Origin: Caballeronia sp. Lep1P3
GTDB lineage: Bacteria > Pseudomonadota > Gammaproteobacteria > Burkholderiales > Burkholderiaceae
Assembly: GCF_022879595.1 (NCBI RefSeq)
Contig: NZ_CP084267.1
Location: 558,001 to 622,000 of the forward strand
Length of the DNA: 64,000 bases
Direction: 5' to 3'
Position numbers and translations under genes: made by a program. The notes beneath the pieces are model-generated. The model searched no databases and was not told the DNA's origin. It saw only the letters and a list, made by a program, of their open reading frames with translations. This document shows positions 8,644 through 17,341 of the stretch, piece by piece. Numbering within the stretch: position 1 is the stretch's first letter; every line of letters starts with the position of its first letter.

Positions 8644-10113
8644 TCAACGCATCACGAACGGATCGCTGATCGGATCGTCCGAAGTGCGCAGCCACACTGT
8701 TCTGGTTGTCGTGTATTCGAGTGCCGCGCTCATTCCGCCTTCGCGTCCGTGTCCCGACAGGCCGAAGCCGCCGAACGGTGCGAGCGGCGAAACCACGCGA
8801 TACGTGTTGATCCAGACGATGCCGGATTTGATGCGCTTCGAGACGCGGTGTGCGCGCGTCAGATTGGTCGTGAAGATGCCCGCGGCGAGACCGAAAACCG
8901 TGCTGTTCGCCTTCGCGATGGCTTCCTCTTCCGACGTGAACGTATCGACCGACAGCACCGGCCCGAACAGTTCCTTCGTGATGCAGTCGGGACGATCGAC
9001 GCCCGTGCAGTCGAGAATCGTCGGCGCGTAATAGAAGCCGTCGCGCTCCAGCGTCTTCGCACCCGTGAGCGCCTTCGCGCCTTGCTGAAGCGACTTCTCG
9101 ACGATGGACTCGATGTTGCGTAGTTGGCGCTCGGTGCACAGCGGCCCGAATTCCGTCGCGATTTCGTTCGGTGCGCCTATCTGGATGCGCTCGACGCGCT
9201 CCACCAGCATCGCAAGGAAACGGTCCTTCACGGATTGCTCTATCAGCAGCCGCGAACCGGCCACGCAGCTTTGCCCGCTGGCCGCGAAGATGGCCGCGAC
9301 TTGCGCGTTCACCGCGCTTTCGATGTCGGTATCCGCAAACACGATGAACGGCGACTTGCCGCCCAGTTCGAGCGAGACCTTGGCGAGATTGTTCGCCGAG
9401 TTCGACACGATATGCCGCGCGGTTTCGGGGCCACCGGTGAACGCGATCTTCGACACTTTCGGATGGCCGCTCAGCACCGCGCCGCATTCCGGTCCGAAGC
9501 CGGTGATGACGTTGACCACGCCCGGCGGAAAACCGGCTTCGTGAACGAGCTTCGCGAATTCGAGCAGCGGGCCGGGGCCGTCTTCCGATGCCTTCAGCAC
9601 CACCGTGCAACCGGCGGCGAGCGCCGGACCGACCTTCACCGCGGACAGAAAAAGCTGGCTGTTCCACGGAACGATGGCCGCGACTACGCCAATGGGTTCG
9701 CGCTCCAGCCAGACCTGCATGTCCGGCTTGTCGACGGGAATGTGACTGCCTTCCAGCTTGTCGGCGATGCCCGCGTAGTACCGATAGTATTCGGCCACAT
9801 ACGCAATCTGGCTCGACGTCTCGCGGATGATCTTGCCTGTGTCGCTCGTTTCGATCCCGGCGAGACGCGGCGCGGCTTTCTCGACGAGTTCGGCAAGTTT
9901 GTAGAGCAGCTTGCCGCGCTTCGATGCGGTCAGGCCCGCCCACGCGGGATCGCTCAACGCGCGCTCGGCTGCATCGACTGCGCGATTGACCTGCTCGGTG
10001 CGTGCTTCGGGCATCTGCGCCCACACCTTGCCCGTCGCCGGATTCACGCTGCCGAAGGTGGCCGCGCCAGTTTCGAACTGTCCGTCGATATAAAGCTGAA
10101 ATTGATCGTTCAT
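8644..10113 (-). CDS. NAD-dependent aldehyde dehydrogenase
   Basis: 489 aa aldehyde dehydrogenase of the betaine-aldehyde/5-carboxymethyl-2-hydroxymuconate-semialdehyde type. The catalytic Glu is in LELGGKSPFIVF and the Cys in ASGQSCVAGSRLL; IVPWNSQLFLSAVKVGPAL is the cofactor-binding region. It lies 10 bp behind the LLM monooxygenase, so the aldehyde or semialdehyde it oxidises is probably made by ring opening by that enzyme and the hydrolase. Family is certain, substrate inferred. Confidence 0.92.
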   Translation of the reverse strand: MNDQFQLYIDGQFETGAATFGSVNPATGKVWAQMPEARTEQVNRAVDAAERALSDPAWAGLTASKRGKLLYKLAELVEKAAPRLAGIETSDTGKIIRETSSQIAYVAEYYRYYAGIADKLEGSHIPVDKPDMQVWLEREPIGVVAAIVPWNSQLFLSAVKVGPALAAGCTVVLKASEDGPGPLLEFAKLVHEAGFPPGVVNVITGFGPECGAVLSGHPKVSKIAFTGGPETARHIVSNSANNLAKVSLELGGKSPFIVFADTDIESAVNAQVAAIFAASGQSCVAGSRLLIEQSVKDRFLAMLVERVERIQIGAPNEIATEFGPLCTERQLRNIESIVEKSLQQGAKALTGAKTLERDGFYYAPTILDCTGVDRPDCITKELFGPVLSVDTFTSEEEAIAKANSTVFGLAAGIFTTNLTRAHRVSKRIKSGIVWINTYRVVSPLAPFGGFGLSGHGREGGMSAALEYTTTRTVWLRTSDDPISDPFVMR

Positions 10114-10123
10114 GGAGAGAACC

Positions 10124-11161
10124 TCACGCGAAGGCGGGCATCACGTCGTGGATCATGCGTTCGAGAGAAGCCTTCTTGCGCTCGAAGCTCATGCCGGTGT
10201 CGATCCAGAACGAGTATTCATCGAAGCCGAGTGCTTCGTAATTCTTCAGGCGCGCAATGACTTCTTCCGGCGTGCCGATGACGTTGTTCTTGCGCATCGC
10301 CTCGGGCGTATAGAACGGGTGCGCCGCGATCTCTTCCTGCGTCAGCGGCTTGATCATGCCCTGGCTCACAGGACGCTCGTTTTTGAACCACGCGCCGAAG
10401 TAGTTGTAGAACACGTTCACTTCGTCGGCGGCGACTTGCGCATCTTCTTCGTTGCTCGCCACATACGTATGGCGAAGCAGCATGATCTGCGGACGCGGCA
10501 CGTTGTCGAACTTGCGGCATGCGGCGTTGAAATGGCCGACGAGCTTTTCGACTTCTTCATCGCCAAAATGCAGCGGCGTAACTTGCACGTTGCAGCCGTT
10601 GGCCACCGCGAATTCGTGGCTGTTCGGATCGCGCGCGGCGACCCAGATCGGCGGATGCGGCTGTTGCAGCGGCAGCGGCGAAGACGTCGTCGACGGGAAC
10701 TGCCAGTATTCGCCCTCGTGCGCGTAATCGCCTTCCCAGAGCTTCTTGACCGCAGGAATGAGTTCGCGCATGCGCTGACCGGCGTTCCATGCATCGAGGC
10801 CGGGCAGCAGACGTTCGTATTCGAACGAGTACGCGCCGCGCGCGATGCCGAGTTCCAGCCGTCCGTCCGTGATGATGTCGGTCATCGCCGCTTCGCCCGC
10901 GAGCTTGATCGGATGCCAGAACGGTGCAATGACCGTGCCGGTGCCGAGCCTCACGTTCTTCGTCTTGTTCGCGAGATCGACGAGATTGATGAACGGGTTC
11001 GGCGCGATCGTGAAGTCCATCGCGTGATGCTCGCCGGTCCAGATGGCATGCATGCCGCCGCGATCGGCGATCTGGCACAGCTCGACCATCTCGTCGTAGA
11101 GCTGCTTCTGGCTGGTCTTGTCGGAGACGCGCTCCATGTGAACGAAAAGCGAAAAACGCAT
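10124..11161 (-). CDS. LLM-class flavin-dependent monooxygenase (LuxA-like)
   Basis: 345 aa TIM-barrel oxygenase of the bacterial-luciferase family, using reduced FMN and O2. Visible family features are WTGEHHAMDF, RLGTGTVIAPFWHP, RLELGIARGAYSFEY and PPIWVAARDP. Members open heterocyclic rings (RutA on uracil, PyrA-type enzymes on pyridines) or oxidise aldehydes and thioethers. It is encoded between its likely flavin reductase (11 bp upstream) and an aldehyde dehydrogenase, an arrangement expected of an oxygenase whose product is an aldehyde. The substrate is not deducible from sequence alone. Confidence 0.93.
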   Translation of the reverse strand: MRFSLFVHMERVSDKTSQKQLYDEMVELCQIADRGGMHAIWTGEHHAMDFTIAPNPFINLVDLANKTKNVRLGTGTVIAPFWHPIKLAGEAAMTDIITDGRLELGIARGAYSFEYERLLPGLDAWNAGQRMRELIPAVKKLWEGDYAHEGEYWQFPSTTSSPLPLQQPHPPIWVAARDPNSHEFAVANGCNVQVTPLHFGDEEVEKLVGHFNAACRKFDNVPRPQIMLLRHTYVASNEEDAQVAADEVNVFYNYFGAWFKNERPVSQGMIKPLTQEEIAAHPFYTPEAMRKNNVIGTPEEVIARLKNYEALGFDEYSFWIDTGMSFERKKASLERMIHDVMPAFA

Positions 11162-11172
11162 GATGTGACCTT

Positions 11173-12105
11173 TCAGGAATGAAGCGGGCGGACGGTGCCG
11201 CTGCTATGGTCGCCCAGATATAGGCCGAAGCTCTTCAACTGGCTTTCCTTGCGGTAGCGCTCGAGCATGCTGGCGAGTGCACTGTCCTCGAATGCGAGCG
11301 AATCGATATCGTCGAGATCGACGAACTCGCCCGCGGCGGCGGATTCATCCGGCGCGCTGCAGAGAAAAGTGATGTACTGGTGCTGGGTTTCGGTGTTGTT
11401 GTACGCCGAGTAGATGAAGCTCGCCGATGCGTCCGGCTGGTATCGGCGAAAGAGTGCGGCGAGCGCCTTGTCGGCGCCTTCCTGACCGATCTCGCGCGAG
11501 GGCAGTCCCCATTTGTCATCCGGCGTCTTCGCGAGCAGCACCTTGTCGTCCCGCGCGATGATCGCGCTCACGATCACCTTCGGCCCGGCGATCACTTCCG
11601 CCGACACCTTGGCCGGCGTGAAATAGCCGCCGCGGTAGTAGCCGAGGCCCGCATAGCCCGCCGAATGGAACGCTTCGATCTTGCCGATGATGAGCGCGTG
11701 ATCGCCCGCATCGACGATCTCGTGCGTCGTGCAGTCGAACCACGCGCTCACGCCGGAAAGCAGCGGGTTGTCGTGCGCGCTCATCTGCCAGTCGACGTGG
11801 GCGAAGCGGTCGTCGCTCGGACGCGCGAACGTGTTCGACAAGTCCTTCTGTCCTTCCGCGAGGACGTTGATCGCGAAGTGCCCGGTCGTCGAGAACGTCG
11901 TGAAGTTGCCGGACGTCTTCGCGATGCTCACGAGCAGGAGCGCCGGATCGAGCGACACGGACGAGAACGAGTTGGCGGTAAAGCCGAGCGGCTTGCCGTC
12001 GCTGGTCGCGGTCGTCACGATCGTCACGCCGGTCATGAAGGCGCCGAACGCGTCGCGCAACTCGCGGGTGTTGAGGGGAACTGCGGGAACGGTCTCCTGG
12101 CTCAC
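11173..12105 (-). CDS. Flavin reductase with C-terminal Nudix-like domain
   Basis: Supplies reduced flavin to the neighbouring monooxygenase. Residues 1-165 are an FMN-binding split barrel (FGAFMTGVTIVTT, GFTANSFSSVSLDP, HFAINVLAEGQ, AGDHALIIGKIE). Residues about 180-310 resemble a Nudix fold (PKVIVSAIIARDDKVLLAK, DDKWGLPSREIG) but the Nudix box is degenerate, so a sensing rather than hydrolytic role is likely. About 310 aa against about 165 for a simple reductase. The start is a GTG with GGAGG 6 bp upstream, 1 bp after the hydrolase stop; an ATG at 12135 would overlap the hydrolase by 29 bp and is less likely. Confidence 0.88.
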   Translation of the reverse strand: MSQETVPAVPLNTRELRDAFGAFMTGVTIVTTATSDGKPLGFTANSFSSVSLDPALLLVSIAKTSGNFTTFSTTGHFAINVLAEGQKDLSNTFARPSDDRFAHVDWQMSAHDNPLLSGVSAWFDCTTHEIVDAGDHALIIGKIEAFHSAGYAGLGYYRGGYFTPAKVSAEVIAGPKVIVSAIIARDDKVLLAKTPDDKWGLPSREIGQEGADKALAALFRRYQPDASASFIYSAYNNTETQHQYITFLCSAPDESAAAGEFVDLDDIDSLAFEDSALASMLERYRKESQLKSFGLYLGDHSSGTVRPLHS

Positions 12106-12106
12106 G

Positions 12107-12925
12107 TCAAACCTCCGACTTGATGATTGCTTCATGCGGCTCGAATTGCAGCCACGCGCGCAGGGCCCGATTGACCCGATCGGGCGCGGTCAGGTTCACC
12201 ATATGGCGTTCGTCTTCGATGACGACCGCCTTGCCGTGCTTCGCCGCCTCGGCCATCTGCCGCGCCATGGCGGGCGTCGAGTTCGGATCGTCGGAGCCGG
12301 TCAGCACGAGCGCCGGACACGCGATGTCGTGCCAGCCGTCAGCGTAGGTCTCGTCGCCCTTGGCGAAGGCCGTGTACGCGGTCGCGTAGCCATCCAGATC
12401 GACGGACCGCAGCCACGACTCGACGCGCACTGCGGCGATTTGCTGCGCTTCCTCGGCGTTGAACCAGCGGCGCAACGGCGTTTCCACGTCGATGGTTCCG
12501 GCGCGCAGTTCGGCCGCGCGCTGCAGCACCGCCTGCCGCGCTTCAGGCGTGCGCCGATAGACGCCGTTGAGCACCGCGACGCGCCGGACCAGATCGGGAC
12601 GCGTGACCGCGACGCCCGCCGCGATCAGCGAACCCATCGAGTGACCGGCCAGATTGACCGGTCCGGCGTCCAGCGCTTCGATGAATTCGGCGGCCCATTC
12701 CACGAACTGCGGCAAGCCGGCGCCTGCATCGAGCGATGCGCTTTTGCCGTGGCCGGGCATATCGACGGCAATCACGCGGAAATCGGCCGAGAGGTTCTCG
12801 ATCTGCGGATACCACGCGTTCGCCTGCATGCCGACGCCGTGGATGAAGACCAGCGGTTCACCGATCCCCCGCTCGAGATAGTGAACGGCGCGGTTATTTG
12901 ACAGCTGCAGGGTTCTTTGCGTCAT
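12107..12925 (-). CDS. Alpha/beta hydrolase
   Basis: About 272 aa hydrolase with an intact triad: Ser in AGHSMGS, Asp in TGSDDPN, His in EDERHMVN, and the oxyanion motif FIHGVG. RutD-like or carboxylester/amide hydrolases of this type act on products of flavin monooxygenases. The ATG at 12925 starts inside the preceding PF06684 gene (32-bp overlap), consistent with translational coupling. An upstream in-frame ATG at 12982 would deepen the overlap and is disfavoured. Confidence 0.88.
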   Translation of the reverse strand: MTQRTLQLSNNRAVHYLERGIGEPLVFIHGVGMQANAWYPQIENLSADFRVIAVDMPGHGKSASLDAGAGLPQFVEWAAEFIEALDAGPVNLAGHSMGSLIAAGVAVTRPDLVRRVAVLNGVYRRTPEARQAVLQRAAELRAGTIDVETPLRRWFNAEEAQQIAAVRVESWLRSVDLDGYATAYTAFAKGDETYADGWHDIACPALVLTGSDDPNSTPAMARQMAEAAKHGKAVVIEDERHMVNLTAPDRVNRALRAWLQFEPHEAIIKSEV

Positions 12926-13496
12926 GTCCGAGCTCTGCGAGATCCTTGTAACGATCGCCGATGCGGTGATGCGGGCGGCCACCGGTTGCGCCGCCGATCG
13001 CGATGACCAGTTCGTCGGCTGCGGGCGCGTCGGGAATGGCGAATTGCAGCGTGAGGTAGTGCGAGCGGCGGCCCTCGTCGTTCTTGTCCATCATCGGGAT
13101 TAGAAGCGGTGCATTCGCCGGGCCGCGCGTGTTGTTGAACGCGAGGTACGACTTCGCGCCGACCGCGCTGCGATAGATGTTGCCGAAGTGCAGGGTGTGG
13201 ATCAGCGCGGAGGCGTGCTCCAGTTCGCCGTTCACGCCGACGATCGCGCTCTTGCCGAAGGCTTCGACCGCTTCGCCCGAACCGGCCTCGTCGAGGATCA
13301 GCTTCGTCAGGTGCGCGCTCAACTGCGGACCCAGTTCGCGAATCTCGGGCGACAGGTCTTCGACGTAGCCCCGGCCGGCCCACGGATTCTTGATGACGGC
13401 CGCCGCGCCGATCATCTTGAGCGGCTTGCTCGCGTCTTTGTCGCCATCGACAAAAACGGTTTCGACATGCAGGACTGACTTTCGGATAAGGGTCAC
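12894..13496 (-). CDS. Amino acid synthesis family protein (PF06684/DUF1185)
   Basis: About 200 aa protein of the poorly characterised PF06684 family. Recognisable stretches are IRKSVLHVETVFVDG, VIKNPWAGRGYVEDL, GKSAIVGVNGELEHASA and AIGGATGGRPHHRIGD. First gene of the operon. The GTG at 13496 is chosen because GAGGA lies 7 bp upstream and gives the usual family length; an in-frame ATG at 13619 would add a 41-residue tail unlike the family. The biochemical role is not known to me; its position suggests hydrolysis, isomerisation or ring-opening next to the LLM oxygenase. Confidence 0.85.
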   Translation of the reverse strand: MTLIRKSVLHVETVFVDGDKDASKPLKMIGAAAVIKNPWAGRGYVEDLSPEIRELGPQLSAHLTKLILDEAGSGEAVEAFGKSAIVGVNGELEHASALIHTLHFGNIYRSAVGAKSYLAFNNTRGPANAPLLIPMMDKNDEGRRSHYLTLQFAIPDAPAADELVIAIGGATGGRPHHRIGDRYKDLAELGHDAKNPAAVK

Positions 13497-13873
13497 GGGA
13501 GCATCCTCGGGTACGTTGATGATGTGTCGTATTTTGGTATTCCATAGTACGGCATGCCATCGGCGTTTACCCGGTGCGTAGGGGTCTCCTATGGACGCAT
13601 CTTTTCTCCTCAAGATCAAAGCGCGCTCATCAGGGTTAACGCTATTTCAGTAAAAGCCATACCTGCCGATATGCACTAGTTCGCTGCCAAAGCGCGCGTA
13701 ATAAATTCCGAACGAAGCCTGAGCACAGAACTCAGCGTCAAACGTCAGCTCAAACGTCTTATTCAAGGCCAAACGTTTGCGTGATTCGGAAGCCGACGCG
13801 TCGTCGCGGCGAGCACTATCACAACCCATCGACCGCAAACGTCGGCTGGATGGAAAACTCGGGGGTCACAGGA
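13497..13873. other. Divergent intergenic region upstream of the LLM operon
   Basis: About 375 bp without a convincing gene; a 63-codon minus-strand frame at 13647-13838 has no recognisable content. It must hold the promoter of the minus-strand operon. A short TGG-TATT-CCA palindrome at 13535-13544 and GGCATGCC at 13551-13558 lie 39-62 bp upstream of the chosen GTG and could be operators; the first resembles FadR/GntR half-sites. This is tentative. Confidence 0.35.
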
Positions 13874-14101
13874 ATGAACAGAAAGTCGTTGGATGACGCG
13901 AAGGGCGACATTGGGACAATCGAAAAGGCGGTGCTCACACTTGTGAACCGTCCGCGACTGATCCGCCGCGAATACTGGAGATCGGAAGTCGAGCGTCTGC
14001 TGGGCGGCGCCGACATCACGATCCGCGACCGGCAACGGCTTCTGACGTTACACGACCTGCTTGGCGACGTCGTCGAGAACAACTGGGCCCATGCCAATTG
14101 A
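13874..14101 (+). CDS. Small hypothetical protein
   Basis: About 75 aa, hydrophilic, charged and probably cytoplasmic. It reads like a real protein (MNRKSLDDAKGD, VLTLVNRPRLIRREYW, a predicted helical middle and DLLGDVVENNW near the end) and contains no signal or membrane segment. Starts at 13850 or 13781 in the same frame are possible; none has a good ribosome site. I do not recognise the family. It ends just ahead of the EAL-domain gene and could be co-transcribed with it. Confidence 0.5.
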   Translation: MNRKSLDDAKGDIGTIEKAVLTLVNRPRLIRREYWRSEVERLLGGADITIRDRQRLLTLHDLLGDVVENNWAHAN

Positions 14102-14242
14102 CTTGTGAGCCTGGCCTCGAGCGTCGGCAAAGAAGAACCAGAAGATCATGGGCGAACACGTCTCGAGGCGCTGCTGGCGGATTCAAACGACACCGAAACG
14201 CGCCGCCCGCTGCGCTCCGTGCGAAGGCGACGGGTGACGGCC

Positions 14243-15790
14243 ATGCCTGATCGACTTCATCGAAGGTCAGCGCGGCTGTCGTTGCTTCTGTGCGTCGTTT
14301 GCGGCGGCGCGGTCATGCTCGGCGCGATGCTGTTCAGCGAGCACGAGGCGAAGGTACGCGTCGCCGACCATGAGCAACTGATCGGTGACGATCTCGTTCA
14401 GTCCGTCGACCGGATTCTGGACAGCGTGAGTTCGCGACATCGAAACGAACTTGCGGCGCTCGCCGGTCAGCCGTGCAGCCGGGTCGGGGCGACGCTGGCC
14501 GATCTCGAAACGTATCTGCGCTATGTCCGCGCGGTCGCGCTCGTAGCCGGCGACCGCCTTTACTGCTCCTCGGCGCTCGGCGCCATCGACGCGCCCTTGT
14601 CGGACTATCCGCTCTCGGCGGGCAGTGGCGACAGCATCGGCCTGCTTGCTCAGACGCGTTATCAGCCCGGCGTGCCGGTGCTCGTCATCTTCAACCGGAC
14701 GGCCGCCGGTACGGGCGTGCTGTCGATTGTCGAAGGCGATTATCTCGCCGATGCCCTCGCGCACGGTGTCCGATATGGCGCGCAGATCGCGTCGATATCG
14801 GTGGCGGATAGCGGGCGTATCAATGCCCGTGGGAGCTTCAGGACGGCGTCAGCGCCGCTCACGGCATACACGACGCGCGTGGCATCGCGTAAATGGCCGT
14901 TCTCCATTCTGGTGTCGTCCTCCGAGGGTTTCGTATCGGGCATGCACTGGAAGTACAGAATCGCGGGCCTCGCAGTCGGCCTGCTGCTCGACGGCCTCAT
15001 TGCAGCGGGCTACCTGCTCATGTTCGCCCCTCGGCGACTGCTGCTGAACGCGGTGCGTCAGGCGCTTCGGCGCAACGAGTTTCATGTGGTCTACCAGCCG
15101 ATCGTCGACACCGCCACTCGCGCACCGGTCGGCGTCGAGGCGTTGCTGAGGTGGGAACATCCGAAGTGGGGCGCGATAAATCCCGCCTCGTTCATGGGCG
15201 AAGTCGAATCGAGCGACATGCTCGGACCCGTCACGCAATTCGTGATGAGGACGGCAGTTGCGGAGATGGGCCTGCGGCCAGCCGCGATTCCGCTGCGCAT
15301 CGCAGTCAACGTTGCGCCTCGCGATCTTCAACGCAAGGGTTTCGTCGCGCAGGTCGAAGCGCTCACAGCGCAGTTGCCGGCCGGCGTCACGCTCGTTCTC
15401 GAACTGACCGAGCGGTTTTTGCTTGGCGAGAGCGCGCACACGTCGGCCATCTTCAGCGCGCTCAAGGCGAGGGGCGTCCGCTTTGCGATCGATGATTTCG
15501 GCACTCAGCACAGCAATCTCGATCTGCTCGGCCGCTTCCAGTTCGACTACGTGAAGATCGACCGGCAGTTCGTGGGTCAGGTCGACAACGGTGGCACCGA
15601 GCTTGTCCGGGGCATTGTTTCCGTCGCGAGGCACTACGGGTTGAAGGTGATCGCGGAAGGCGTCGAGACGGAATCGCAGCACGCCGCGTTGCTCGAAGCG
15701 CAAGTGCCGTTCGCGCAGGGCTATCTGTATCAGCGGCCGATGCCAGCCGAGCGGTTCGCGACGCTGCGTCGCACCGAAGAGATCAGCTAG
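14243..15790 (+). CDS. Cyclic-di-GMP phosphodiesterase, CSS-motif sensor plus EAL domain
   Basis: Membrane enzyme that degrades cyclic di-GMP. Order: one N-terminal membrane helix (LSLLLCVVCGGAVMLG), a periplasmic domain with the CSS cysteines (PCSRVGA and RLYCSSALG), a second helix (IAGLAVGLLLDGLIAAG), then a cytoplasmic EAL domain. Catalytic and metal residues look intact: EAL as VEALLRW, Asn in IAVNVAP, Glu in LELTE, Asp pair in IDDFGT, Lys in VKIDR, EGVE. In E. coli relatives DsbA/DsbB oxidation of the cysteines restrains activity. No GGDEF domain. The start at 14243 places the first helix about 10 residues in; a GTG at 14105 in frame is an alternative. Confidence 0.88.
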   Translation: MPDRLHRRSARLSLLLCVVCGGAVMLGAMLFSEHEAKVRVADHEQLIGDDLVQSVDRILDSVSSRHRNELAALAGQPCSRVGATLADLETYLRYVRAVALVAGDRLYCSSALGAIDAPLSDYPLSAGSGDSIGLLAQTRYQPGVPVLVIFNRTAAGTGVLSIVEGDYLADALAHGVRYGAQIASISVADSGRINARGSFRTASAPLTAYTTRVASRKWPFSILVSSSEGFVSGMHWKYRIAGLAVGLLLDGLIAAGYLLMFAPRRLLLNAVRQALRRNEFHVVYQPIVDTATRAPVGVEALLRWEHPKWGAINPASFMGEVESSDMLGPVTQFVMRTAVAEMGLRPAAIPLRIAVNVAPRDLQRKGFVAQVEALTAQLPAGVTLVLELTERFLLGESAHTSAIFSALKARGVRFAIDDFGTQHSNLDLLGRFQFDYVKIDRQFVGQVDNGGTELVRGIVSVARHYGLKVIAEGVETESQHAALLEAQVPFAQGYLYQRPMPAERFATLRRTEEIS

Positions 15791-16108
15791 TCGATCGCGG
15801 CTCGGTGCCTCGGCGCCTCGGTCGCTTGTGCGCTCGTGCCAGCTTGCCGGATGAAGCCGGTTTCGTTCTGATACGCGGCTCGGGCGCTTCGATCCCGCTC
15901 AGGGACTGATGCCGCTATGCATCGGCAACGGCGGGGACCGTTCCGGTCTCGTCGTGGCGTATCTAGCCTTGTCCGCGTTCGCCTTTCTCATGTCCGAGGC
16001 CGGGGCGCAAGCAGCTTCGTCGTGACGGCCAATCGACGCTCTGGCGGCGATGCCCTTCAAAGACTGCGAAGAAGGGCGTCGTCCCCGATGCACGACTGCG
16101 CGATGCCT
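15791..16108. other. Gene-free region between convergent genes
   Basis: About 318 bp between the ends of the EAL gene and the aminotransferase gene. I see no credible coding frame, hairpin with a T-tract or repeat, beyond small CG-rich repeats near 15800-15830. Confidence 0.4.
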
Positions 16109-17236
16109 CTACGACATGCTGTCCAGCGCTTTCGCGAATCTCGCCGCCGTGCCGTCGATGTCATGCAGCTTGTCCAGACCGAACAAGCCGATGCGAAACG
16201 TCTTGAAGTCTCCCGGCTCGTCGCATTGAAGCGCAACGCCGGCGGCGATCTGCACGCCCGCATCGGCGAATTTCTTGCCGGAGCGGATGTCATCGTCGTC
16301 CGTGTAGCAGACCACGACGCCCGGCGCTTCGAAACCGTCGGCGGCTACGCTTTTGAAGCCCTTGTCGGCGAGAAGCGAGCGAATGCGCTTGCCGAGTTCG
16401 AACTGTTCCGCCTTCACTTTCTCGAAGCCGTATGACTCGGTTTCCTTCATCACGTCGCGAAGTATCGCGAGGCTGTCCGTGGGCATCGTCGCGTGATAGG
16501 CGAAGCCGTTGTTCTCATAGGCCTCCATGATTTGCAGCCATTTGCGAAGGTCGCAGGCGAAACTGGAACTCGTCGTCGCGTCGATTCTTTCGCGGGCGAG
16601 AGGACTGAGCATGACGAGGCCGCAGCACGGCGATGCGCTCCATCCCTTTTGCGGCGCGCTGAGGAGCACATCGACGCCGCTCGCTTCCATGTCGACCCAG
16701 ATCGTGCCCGAAGCGATGCAATCCAGCACGAACATTCCGCCGACGTCATGAACCGCATCGGCCACCGCGCGCAAGTACGAATCGGGCAACAGTATCCCGG
16801 CTGCGGTCTCGACGTGCGGCGCGAACACGAGGTCCGGCTTCTGCTCCCTGATCGCCGCGACGACTTCTTCCACCGGAGGCGGGGCAAATGCGGCCTGCCT
16901 GCCTTCGGCGACGGGACGCGCCTTCAGCACGGTCGATTCGGAAGGAATGCCGCCCATGTCGAAAATCTGCGACCAGCGGAAACTGAACCAGCCGTTGCGG
17001 ATGACAAGACACTTCTTGTTCGTCGCGAACTGCCGGGCAACGGCTTCCATGCCGAAGGTTCCGCTGCCCGGTACGACTACGACAGACCTGGCGTTGTAGA
17101 CCTTCTTGAGCGAAGCGGAAATATCGCGCATGACGCCCTGAAAGCGCTGCGACATGTGGTTGAGCGATCGGTCGGTAAAGACGACCGAGTATTCGAGGAG
17201 TCCATCTCGGTCGACATCGGGGAGTAACGCTGGCAC
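16109..17236 (-). CDS. Class V PLP-dependent aminotransferase
   Basis: About 375 aa enzyme of the alanine-glyoxylate/serine-pyruvate/2-aminoethylphosphonate transaminase group. The PLP Lys is K197 in SAPQKGWS and the Asp pairing with the pyridine nitrogen is in VLDCIASG; GSGTFGMEAVARQF is the phosphate-cup region. Start: the GTG at 17236 has AGGAGG 5 bp upstream, whereas an in-frame ATG at 17332 adds 32 residues unlike the family. Single-gene unit on the minus strand. The actual amino donor is unknown; phosphonate genes are absent nearby. Confidence 0.87.
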   Translation of the reverse strand: MPALLPDVDRDGLLEYSVVFTDRSLNHMSQRFQGVMRDISASLKKVYNARSVVVVPGSGTFGMEAVARQFATNKKCLVIRNGWFSFRWSQIFDMGGIPSESTVLKARPVAEGRQAAFAPPPVEEVVAAIREQKPDLVFAPHVETAAGILLPDSYLRAVADAVHDVGGMFVLDCIASGTIWVDMEASGVDVLLSAPQKGWSASPCCGLVMLSPLARERIDATTSSSFACDLRKWLQIMEAYENNGFAYHATMPTDSLAILRDVMKETESYGFEKVKAEQFELGKRIRSLLADKGFKSVAADGFEAPGVVVCYTDDDDIRSGKKFADAGVQIAAGVALQCDEPGDFKTFRIGLFGLDKLHDIDGTAARFAKALDSMS

Positions 17237-17341
17237 GCTCGCCTCCTGTAACAGACTAATAAAGGAATGACTTCTGATTCTAACGATAACCGTGGCGAAG
17301 CCGCGCGCGCTGCAAGTCGGCTCTATACGCATCGGCGGTCG

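Noticed and set aside
13647-13838. 63-codon minus-strand frame
   Set aside because: No ribosome site or recognisable protein-like pattern; it lies in the regulatory gap.
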